Shown one piece after another: positions 15,504 to 22,979 of a DNA stretch of 64,000 nucleotides. Every line of letters starts with the position of its first letter. Position 1 is the stretch's first letter. A program made the translations under genes and the position numbers. The DNA lies in the NCBI RefSeq assembly GCF_016405965.1, contig NZ_JAEFCD010000005.1, positions 124,001 through 188,000 on the forward strand, read 5' to 3'. The notes under the pieces were generated by a model. The model did no database searches. It was given only the letters and a program-made list of their open reading frames with translations, and was not told the origin of the DNA. This DNA comes from Alteromonas sp. IB21. GTDB taxonomy: Bacteria; Pseudomonadota; Gammaproteobacteria; Enterobacterales; Alteromonadaceae.

Positions 15504-17822
15504 TTAGGCGCCAGGGTCGTTTTTATTCCACCACAAGAATCTTGCTAGCGCTGGCAGTACAATAATTGCACCAAGCATGTTCACAACGAACATAAATGTT
15601 AGCAATATACCCATGTCCATTTGGAACTTGAGCGAAGAGAACACCCACGTGCTCACGCCAATTGCTAGCGTTATGCCAGTAAACAACACTGCGCTTCCGC
15701 GTTCTTTCAGGGCTGCAAAATAGGCCTCTTGAACGGTCGCGCCTTTTTTCAGCATAAGGCTCTTGGTAGAGAGAATATAAATACCATAGTCAACGCCAAT
15801 ACCCACGCCAAGTGCGATTACCGGTAACGTAGATACGGTGAGACCTATTTGCAGGTACGTCATTAGTGCTTGAGCCAAGACCGAAACCACGTAGAGTGGA
15901 ATAACGACAACCAGCGTAGCGCGAATAGAGCGGAAGCTGATAAGGCACAGCGCAATTACCGCTCCAAATACGTAAAGCATCATTGGGTCTTGCGCTGCGC
16001 TTACTGCTTCATTCGTGGCTGCCATTACGCCTACAGGACCAGACGCCAGACTAAATTTCATATCATCGGTTTGATATTCATCGCGATATGCTTTAACTGC
16101 ATCCACCACGCGAGAGATGGTTTCTGCTTTGTGATCTTCCATAAACAAAATAATGGGCATCACTGAGCAGTCACCGTTCAACAGACCCGATGAGGTAGGT
16201 ACGCGAGAAATAGCTTGTACCAACGTTTGTTGGTTGCGGGGAAGTACTTGCCATTTAACGTTCCCTTCGTTGTAGCCAGCGTTAACAATTTTCGCAACAG
16301 AGGCAAGAGATACGGCTGACTGTACGCCCTGCACGTTCTCCATCTTCCACTGGAAATCATCCATGGCTTTCATCACGCTATGTGACGTACACGCTTCCGG
16401 AGTGGTCTCTACCAGTATGGAAATGTAGTCGACGGTGACTTCGTATTTATCTGTGATAAGGAACGTGTCTTGGTTATAGCGCGACGTTTCATGAAGCGCA
16501 GGTGCGCCGGCATGGAGATCACCTATTTTCATATTTTGGGCCTGGAAATGACCGAAAACAAACAAGACAGCTGTTACAACAAGAATAATGGCAGCAGGTT
16601 TTTTGCGTGAACAGGCCGCAATAAGTTCCCAAAATCGAGAGTTTGCATTTTCCTTACCAGCAAATTTTTCCACATACTTCTGGTCAAGCTTTAAGAAGCT
16701 CATTAGCACAGGAAGTAGTAATAAATTGGTAAGGATAATCACCGCCACACCCATACTTGCGGTGATAGCAAGTTCTCGGATGATACCGATATCGATAACG
16801 AGCAGCGTCATAAAGCCTACTGTATCAGAAAGCAGGGCAATACCACCCGGCACTAACAAGCTTCTAAATGCCGCCATAGACGCACGTTTTGCACCAATCC
16901 CTGTCACCGCCTGTTTTTCTACCGCATTGATCATTTGCACACCGTGACTCACACCAATGGCAAATACGAGGAACGGCACGAGAATTGACATGGGATCCAT
17001 ACCAAAACCGATAGAAGTAAGAAGGCCTAGTTGCCAGACCACTGCAATTATTGAACATACCAATGGTAGCAAGGTCAGCATAACGCTGCGCGAGAAGAAA
17101 TACACCATGATGGCAGTAATGGCGATAGCGATGGCGAAGAACAATAATACATCCTTTGCGCCGTCTGCCACGTCACCTATCATTTTAGCGAAGCCGATAA
17201 TATGAATTGAAGTGTTATCATTTTCATACTGTCCGCGCAGTTGCTCTTCAAGCTCTGCAGCTAGTGCTAGCGTGTCTAGTGGTTCACCCGTCTGCGGGTC
17301 AATATCAAGTAGTTGCGCCGTTACCATTGCACAGCTGTAATCGCTGGAGACTTGTCTGCCAACAATATTGGCTTTTTCTACGTTAGCAGCAACAAGCTCC
17401 AATGCTTCAGGATTTGAAGAATTGAAGTCAGCCGGAATGACCGGGCCGCCGGCGAACCCGCCCTCAACGATTTCTGTAAAACGAGTGGAGGGTGAGAACA
17501 AAGAAATGACCAGCGAACGGTTTACACCGTTGATAAAGAAAAGCTGATCGTGAACATTCTTGAGCGTATCAAAAAAGTTTTGATTGTAAATATTATCGTT
17601 TTTGTCACACACAGAAACTAAAATATTGTTTGCACCACCAAAATCTTGGCGATGCTCAATATACGTTTTCATGTATTCGTGATTTAACGGTATGTTTTTT
17701 TCGAAACCTGCGTCTAAACGCATGTGAGAGGCTTGGTAACCCAGAAAAACCGTCGCAATGGCAAATAAGGCCACCACTATCTTGCGGTTACCAAACACTA
17801 ATTTTTCTAGAAAATGGGTCAT
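15504..17822 (-). CDS. MMPL-type RND family transporter permease
   Basis: 772 residues with the duplicated RND layout: TM1 at about 14-30, a periplasmic loop to about 220, a TM cluster at about 225-385, a further TM at about 408-426, a second loop, and a TM cluster at about 615-765. The length is far below that of AcrB-type drug pumps and matches MMPL/hopanoid-exporter-like permeases for lipids and other hydrophobic cargo. The second half has GVGIGVDYGIYI with the Asp expected for proton relay. The matching place in the first half (FAIGVSHGVQMI) has none. It is last in the operon with DUF1302, DUF1329 and YCF48 genes, 15 bases after the YCF48 gene. No periplasmic adaptor (MFP) or TolC gene is adjacent. 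Cargo unknown. Confidence 0.88.
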   Translation of the reverse strand: MTHFLEKLVFGNRKIVVALFAIATVFLGYQASHMRLDAGFEKNIPLNHEYMKTYIEHRQDFGGANNILVSVCDKNDNIYNQNFFDTLKNVHDQLFFINGVNRSLVISLFSPSTRFTEIVEGGFAGGPVIPADFNSSNPEALELVAANVEKANIVGRQVSSDYSCAMVTAQLLDIDPQTGEPLDTLALAAELEEQLRGQYENDNTSIHIIGFAKMIGDVADGAKDVLLFFAIAIAITAIMVYFFSRSVMLTLLPLVCSIIAVVWQLGLLTSIGFGMDPMSILVPFLVFAIGVSHGVQMINAVEKQAVTGIGAKRASMAAFRSLLVPGGIALLSDTVGFMTLLVIDIGIIRELAITASMGVAVIILTNLLLLPVLMSFLKLDQKYVEKFAGKENANSRFWELIAACSRKKPAAIILVVTAVLFVFGHFQAQNMKIGDLHAGAPALHETSRYNQDTFLITDKYEVTVDYISILVETTPEACTSHSVMKAMDDFQWKMENVQGVQSAVSLASVAKIVNAGYNEGNVKWQVLPRNQQTLVQAISRVPTSSGLLNGDCSVMPIILFMEDHKAETISRVVDAVKAYRDEYQTDDMKFSLASGPVGVMAATNEAVSAAQDPMMLYVFGAVIALCLISFRSIRATLVVVIPLYVVSVLAQALMTYLQIGLTVSTLPVIALGVGIGVDYGIYILSTKSLMLKKGATVQEAYFAALKERGSAVLFTGITLAIGVSTWVFSSLKFQMDMGILLTFMFVVNMLGAIIVLPALARFLWWNKNDPGA

Positions 17823-17837
17823 TGTTATTATACTGCC

Positions 17838-18884
17838 CTATTTTAAATTCAACGTTTTAACGCCATTCGCGGTAACAGCAATTGTTGCGCCGTTAAATTG
17901 CGTTGCGTTTAGAAGCGCTGCTTTATCTTTGATTTGAGATGCAACAATGCCTTCATCTGCGACACAATCGGAAGGGTTAGCATATGGGTCGCGCATACTG
18001 GTCGGTAGAGGACGCGCTGCGGTTATCATCATGCCATTGTTTCCTAGGGCATAAACTGTCGATTCAGATCCAATAAGAATGGAATTAAGCGTACTATTGG
18101 AGCAGGTTTGGACATATTCCCACTCGCCTTGATTGCGATTGACGAAAATATTCCCGCGTAAGCCTACCGCTAACACAGTAGTCTCATCTAACGGTTTAAT
18201 GTCAAAAAATGAACCGGTGTAATCAACATAATAGCGCTCCCACGACTCACCCATGTTAGTGCTCTTTGCTAATAAGCCCGCCTCACCCGCCATATATAAC
18301 GTATTTCCATCAAGGGTGACTCGATTTAAATGTGGTAAAATTGATTCTAATTCCTGCTGGTAAAAGGCCTCGTCTTCCTTTCGAATATCTTCTAGATACT
18401 CTTGGTCCATGGGGTCTAGAAGACTAGCATGCCTTTCAGCATTCCAAGACTTTCCGCCATCTTGCGTACGATAAAACAAGCCATAAGCACCAGTCGCGAT
18501 GCCATGCAACTCATCAAAAAACAAAACATCTAAAAACGGGCGCTGAAGATCGGGTTGATAGTTTTGTATCTCCCACGTTGCGCCTCTATCTGCAGAATGA
18601 AGAATGACAGCGTCGTGACCCACTGCCCAAATGTTCTCGCCCACAACCGTAGCAGCCGTAAGCGTTGATTGCGTTGGCACGACTTTTTGATTAAATGCCT
18701 TGCCATCTTCTGACACTAATACATGACCCCGTTCACCGACAATAACGACAAATGAATCAGCGTTTATGTCCAAAAGAACAGATTGCTCGACCAATGGTGC
18801 CATGAATGCTTCTTCGGCAAGTGCAGTTGTTGAATAACTCACTGCGAAAGTGGCGGCAATGCACGCTGCAATGGTTCTTTTCAT
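17838..18884 (-). CDS. YCF48/BNR-repeat exported beta-propeller protein
   Basis: 348 residues. A signal peptide (1-23, ending ALA) is followed by repeated propeller strands such as ILHSADRGATWEIQNY, LFYRTQDGGKSWNAER and LLAKSTNMGESWERYY. The SxDxGxxW pattern is the BNR/Asp-box signature of the YCF48/HCF136 family. In plants and cyanobacteria that family helps photosystem II assembly; here a periplasmic scaffold or assembly role for the neighbouring envelope proteins is inferred. It lies between DUF1329 and the RND permease, after a 79-base gap with a strong hairpin. The GGGGGA ribosome binding site is 10 bases before the ATG. Confidence 0.85.
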   Translation of the reverse strand: MKRTIAACIAATFAVSYSTTALAEEAFMAPLVEQSVLLDINADSFVVIVGERGHVLVSEDGKAFNQKVVPTQSTLTAATVVGENIWAVGHDAVILHSADRGATWEIQNYQPDLQRPFLDVLFFDELHGIATGAYGLFYRTQDGGKSWNAERHASLLDPMDQEYLEDIRKEDEAFYQQELESILPHLNRVTLDGNTLYMAGEAGLLAKSTNMGESWERYYVDYTGSFFDIKPLDETTVLAVGLRGNIFVNRNQGEWEYVQTCSNSTLNSILIGSESTVYALGNNGMMITAARPLPTSMRDPYANPSDCVADEGIVASQIKDKAALLNATQFNGATIAVTANGVKTLNLK

Positions 18885-18923
18885 AATTAACCATTCCCCC
18901 TATTTATAATTGTCTGTATACAA

Positions 18924-18949
18924 AAACGGTTGGCAATTGCCAACCGTTT
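18924..18949 (-). terminator. 26-base perfect palindrome inside the DUF1302 operon (attenuator or stabilising hairpin)
   Basis: Thirteen-base arms starting AAACGGTTGG meet at a central AATT without spacer. On the minus strand the hairpin is followed by TTGTATAC, giving five consecutive T (GTTTTTG) partly within the stem. It lies just after the DUF1329 stop and before the YCF48 gene. A partial terminator, or a 3'-end-protecting hairpin that lowers expression of the two downstream genes, is likely. Confidence 0.7.
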
Positions 18950-18963
18950 GTTGTGTAAGGCGA

Positions 18964-20331
18964 TTAGCGCATACCTTCTCGTCGTAACGCCTGAGGCGTG
19001 AATTCCACGTCTTTAGGTCGTACGGTGAAGTCGTACATCTCCTCTTCGTTATCAAGGCCAATTGCCAAGTAACGACGAGAGTTCAAATCGTAATACGCAT
19101 CAAGCGTTGACCACTGTGTTGGAACTTCATAGTAGTTCACACCATAAGCTACACCAACACGGTAAAGTTCGCCACGATTATCATACATATCAGCTACTTG
19201 AATTTGCCAGCTGTCTTCATCAATAAAGAAAACGCGTTTTTGATAAATATGACGGAAACCTTCTTTAAGCGTTGCTTCGACAACCCAAACACGGTGCTTC
19301 TCCCAGCGTGTGAGATCTGGATTAACGTGGTTAGGCGTCAGAATGCTTTCGTAAGAGGCATTGTCTGAATGAAGTGCGTAGTTGTTGTAAGCAACGAACA
19401 TTTCTTGTTTGCCAACCAGTTTCCAGTCATAGCGGTTTGGAGAACCGTTGAACATATCGAAATCATCGGTAGTTCTTAAGCCGTCAGCCGCTGTTCCTGG
19501 CGTATCGTATGCAATGTTAGGAGCTAAACGAACACGACGTTGACCCGTGTTATAGGTCCATGCTTTACGCGGCTCTTTAACTTGGTCAACGGTTTCGTGT
19601 ACAAGCAGTGCAGTACCAGCAAGACGCGCAGGCTTAGTTACCTTTTGCTTAAACATAAACAAAATGTTGTCTTCGGTTAGCTTCTCAGGCGTCGCGCTCT
19701 CTTCGGCATACTTGATTAGCAACTGCTCATCAAAACCAATGACGTTGTAATCACCGCCGGTAGTAACTGCAGCCTGACCACCGTTACGTTGTACCGCTTC
19801 GCCACGATAACGAAGAATGTGGTTCCAGATTGCCTCTAATCCATTCTGTGGAACAGGGAACGGAATACCTAGCACAGCACCTTTAATACCATTACCGTCA
19901 TCAAGCAACTCTGCTCTGGTAGCATTTACTTTAGTTGCATCGTAAATGGATTGAGGGTTAGACGCAGAGCGTCGAGTTTGGTACACCGGCATACGGAATG
20001 TGTCTGGGTAAGTTTCAAATAGCTTCTTCTGACCCTCAGACAAGTACTCAGCATACTCTTTATAATTTTGTGCCGTTATTTCAAAAAGCACTTTGTCTTC
20101 TGGGTAAGGATCTTGGTGGTGGTCACCTACTGTGTATCCGGCTGGTACAGACGTAATACCGCCAGTCCATGCGGGAATACTGCCATCGGCATTACCTGCT
20201 TTTTCAGCGCCCAGTGGTGTTAGTTCATTACCAAGCTTATTTGCTTCTGCTTCAGACACTTTTGCTAGTGCATTTGTACCTGATAGAGCAAGTGACAATG
20301 CAGCAGCGACAATTCCTAATTTTCTAATCAT
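18964..20331 (-). CDS. DUF1329 family exported protein (LolA/LolB-like fold inferred)
   Basis: 455 residues. A signal peptide (1-23, ending ALA) precedes the family N-terminus KVSEAEANKLGNELTPLGAE and AWTGGI, then the body with LRYRGEAVQRNGG, GQRRVRLAPN and the C-terminal region WQIQVADMYDNRGELYRV. ATG at 20331 is preferred (AAGAG 8 bases upstream) over a GTG 9 bases earlier. DUF1329 proteins are periplasmic and are thought to share the lipoprotein-carrier-like fold, so a shuttle for a hydrophobic molecule is the working idea. The gene starts 11 bases after the DUF1302 stop, so both are surely co-transcribed. Confidence 0.88.
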   Translation of the reverse strand: MIRKLGIVAAALSLALSGTNALAKVSEAEANKLGNELTPLGAEKAGNADGSIPAWTGGITSVPAGYTVGDHHQDPYPEDKVLFEITAQNYKEYAEYLSEGQKKLFETYPDTFRMPVYQTRRSASNPQSIYDATKVNATRAELLDDGNGIKGAVLGIPFPVPQNGLEAIWNHILRYRGEAVQRNGGQAAVTTGGDYNVIGFDEQLLIKYAEESATPEKLTEDNILFMFKQKVTKPARLAGTALLVHETVDQVKEPRKAWTYNTGQRRVRLAPNIAYDTPGTAADGLRTTDDFDMFNGSPNRYDWKLVGKQEMFVAYNNYALHSDNASYESILTPNHVNPDLTRWEKHRVWVVEATLKEGFRHIYQKRVFFIDEDSWQIQVADMYDNRGELYRVGVAYGVNYYEVPTQWSTLDAYYDLNSRRYLAIGLDNEEEMYDFTVRPKDVEFTPQALRREGMR

Positions 20332-20342
20332 AAATACCACTC

Positions 20343-22403
20343 TTAGATTGCATATTTGATGTTAAATGAAACGAAGTCCCTGTCTGAAAGTGCGTTGGTT
20401 GTACCAATCCCACCCCAGAAGGCGCTGTATGAGGCAGTCGCAGACCATTTGCTTAAATAGTCTAACGTGAAAGATACAGCAGCAGATTTAACATCTTCAG
20501 TGAAAAGGAAAAGTGGATCTGGCGTTGTACCATCCACATCGTGAGAGAACGTTGCACGAACTCGTAAGTTCATACCAGCATAGATTGAGTTGTAATCGGC
20601 GACGGCCAGTAAACGATAACCCCACGCGTCATCAGTGGCAAAGGGGTTAGTTTCAGGACCGTCTGAAAGAGCGTTTAACAACCCTTCACGAGAATTACCA
20701 TTAAGCGGCTCAACCGAAGGCGTTCGTGCAGTACCCGGCGCATTCAAGCGAATTATGTCTGGATCAGGCATATCTACGATGTTTACGTAACCTACTTCGC
20801 CTAAGAAGACAAAGTTGTCCGCACCAAATTTAGGGCCGAACACATGAGAGGCCGTAAACTGCATTTGCCATGTGTCAGAGAACAGAAAGCCTTCAGCAGT
20901 CTCACCTGGGCCCACTGCTCTGCCAATGTTGTTTAGCTGAGAGATACCTTCCAAATCTGGACGTAAACCTGCATTGGCAAGCTGCTCGGGCATACCCATG
21001 TAAAGCAATTCAACATCATCGATTTGAAGCGGTTCATCTACGCGATAAGCGAATTCACCAGCGAGAGCCGTAGTACCTATGTTGGTGTTGAAGCTCATAC
21101 CGTATAGCTTAATATCTTCAGGGAAGAAAAACTCAGATTTTGTGAATGCAGCAAGCTCAGTAATGTTATCGCGAGTAACTTCGTTTGATGCCATAAATGC
21201 TAGGTCTGCGCCTATACCCGCTTGGGTAAAGTCAGACGTAACGCCCGAAATAAGCGGACGTTGACTGTGGTAATTGATGTGGTAAAAGCTGAACTCTGTT
21301 TCGTTAAAATCTTCAGCAAACCACGTCAAACGAAGACCATATTGACCTTGATCGTCGGCATCATTGCGCGCTTCATCGCTAAAACCACGTATAGCCACTT
21401 TGGTCGGGTAAGCCAAGTATGCTTGAGAAAGCGCTGCTGGATCGGCGCCTGCGCGAAGTGCATCACCGAAGCCATTAAGTGCAGACAAAAGGTGATCAAG
21501 GTCTATGTCTGGGTTACCACTAAAGCCAAGCTGGATATTGTTGCGTTGTCCCCCTTCGCCTGCGAAGTCGTTAGTTGCAAAGTAACTGCCCGCAACAGGT
21601 AACCAGCTTTCTTGCCACTCGTATTGATAGTAGCCAGAGACACTTAACGTGTCAGAAAGACCTAGAGACGCGTAGACCATACCAACAGGTAGAAATACTT
21701 CGCGTAATTCAGCACCTGGTGCACGTGCACGTGTAACGTCAACAGGGTTAGTGGTGTTGATACCATGTTGTATAAACGTACTTTCACCCCAACTGATTAC
21801 CTGACGACCAACGCGAAGTGTAAGTGGCTTGTCGCCAATCCACCAGTCACCGTAGAAGAATGCATCGTATAAACGAACGTCGGTACACAGAAGGTCTTCA
21901 GCCTCAGGGTCCTGACATAGGTCGTATTGATTGCCCGTTATTGGATTTGAATAAGGACGGTCGCCATCCATCTGCTCGAAGTCATAAAACCAAAAGCCAC
22001 GGGCGAAGAAGCCGTAGTCACCGAAGTTAATATCTAGCTCGTGTGTGCCTGACACTTGCGTTGCAAAGGCATCACCTGGATCGTGAGCAAGGTTACCGAG
22101 GTCACCATTTGTTGAATGCGCGCCATCAGCTAACCCCCATACATCGCCGCTTGGGTAGAGAGGATTGAAAGCTGCGTGATAACCGCTCCAGTCGAATTGA
22201 GGGTGGTTACTGTTACCAATAAGGTCGTAATCTCTTGCCTCTGTTCGAATGCTTGTAGCTAATGTAAATGTTGAATCTAAAGAAATACTTACATCACCTA
22301 CTTGCCAATTTGCAGCGTGAGCTGGTACTGCAGCAGCACCTAACAGCGAGAGAACTCCCGCTGCTACCGGTGATATCTTAAAAGCGCTAGGCCCGTTTTT
22401 CAT
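20343..22403 (-). CDS. DUF1302 family predicted outer-membrane beta-barrel protein
   Basis: 686 residues with a signal peptide (about 1-30, ending AHA). The mature start ANWQVGDVSISLDSTFTLAT is typical of DUF1302. Alternating strands with aromatic girdles run throughout (GFFARGFWFYDFEQMDGD; LTLRVGRQVISWGESTFIQ), and the chain ends in a strand, FVSFNIKYAI. The family is predicted to form an outer-membrane channel or barrel, and recurs with DUF1329, YCF48 and MMPL-type RND genes. It is the first gene of the operon, with GGGAG 9 bases before the ATG. The final residue is Ile rather than the common Phe. Confidence 0.88.
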   Translation of the reverse strand: MKNGPSAFKISPVAAGVLSLLGAAAVPAHAANWQVGDVSISLDSTFTLATSIRTEARDYDLIGNSNHPQFDWSGYHAAFNPLYPSGDVWGLADGAHSTNGDLGNLAHDPGDAFATQVSGTHELDINFGDYGFFARGFWFYDFEQMDGDRPYSNPITGNQYDLCQDPEAEDLLCTDVRLYDAFFYGDWWIGDKPLTLRVGRQVISWGESTFIQHGINTTNPVDVTRARAPGAELREVFLPVGMVYASLGLSDTLSVSGYYQYEWQESWLPVAGSYFATNDFAGEGGQRNNIQLGFSGNPDIDLDHLLSALNGFGDALRAGADPAALSQAYLAYPTKVAIRGFSDEARNDADDQGQYGLRLTWFAEDFNETEFSFYHINYHSQRPLISGVTSDFTQAGIGADLAFMASNEVTRDNITELAAFTKSEFFFPEDIKLYGMSFNTNIGTTALAGEFAYRVDEPLQIDDVELLYMGMPEQLANAGLRPDLEGISQLNNIGRAVGPGETAEGFLFSDTWQMQFTASHVFGPKFGADNFVFLGEVGYVNIVDMPDPDIIRLNAPGTARTPSVEPLNGNSREGLLNALSDGPETNPFATDDAWGYRLLAVADYNSIYAGMNLRVRATFSHDVDGTTPDPLFLFTEDVKSAAVSFTLDYLSKWSATASYSAFWGGIGTTNALSDRDFVSFNIKYAI

Positions 22404-22736
22404 ATTTTTATACTCCCAAGTCGATGTGACTTAATACGTGACATCATGACCAACCATAACGATTAACAAAATCATTACATCATTTTGCCATAACCGCAAG
22501 AACTAATCCTACCAGTTAACAAAATTTACAACATTAGTCGTATCAAATAGTTATTGCTTTATTGTGAGTATAAAAGGCATTTATAAACTTGCAGATAAAA
22601 TGTACAAATTTTATCGAAAAAGCGCTCTTCTGGACTTCTTCGGTGTTTGGGGCTGAATTTCGGTGCCCTACCGTCGCGTCTAAATGTGCAAAACGCAATG
22701 AGTCCGATAAGAAGTATTTCGTCAAATATGAAGCCT
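22404..22736. other. Intergenic region upstream of the DUF1302 operon
   Basis: 333 bases between the DUF1302 start and the DUF2835 stop, both minus strand. It must contain the promoter of the DUF1302 operon. I see no convincing sigma70 pair, no terminator hairpin and no credible gene; short open frames here have no family features. Confidence 0.5.
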
Positions 22737-22979
22737 CTAAAAGAGCCTCTCAAAGGACTTAATTTTTTTGTTTGCGTCGACGATCATTCTAAACCGACCT
22801 TTAATACCATCAGGCGTGACAAACTGCTTAAGCCGGTTGGTTGGCACTTGAACGCTCAGACCTGACTCACTCACCATGACCACATCAGGCATGGTAGGAA
22901 TATAAAGCACCTCACATTGTTTGTAAGGCGCGTTTATAGAAAAGTAAAAAACCGAGTCCGTCGGGCTATTGCTTGTCAT
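22737..22979 (-). CDS. DUF2835 family small protein
   Basis: 80 residues. The sequence SVFYFSINAPYKQCEVLYI with later VQVPTNRLKQFVTPDGIKGRF is the pattern of DUF2835, a small beta-rich family of unknown function found next to pepN in several gammaproteobacteria (from memory). ATG at 22979 is chosen over an upstream TTG. It overlaps the pepN 3' end by 14 bases, so the two genes are translationally coupled. Confidence 0.75.
   Translation of the reverse strand: MTSNSPTDSVFYFSINAPYKQCEVLYIPTMPDVVMVSESGLSVQVPTNRLKQFVTPDGIKGRFRMIVDANKKIKSFERLF

Noticed and set aside
22543-22753. Short minus-strand open frames upstream of the DUF1302 operon
   Set aside because: Two overlapping frames of 60-64 codons without family features or consistent ribosome binding site; better read as promoter region.
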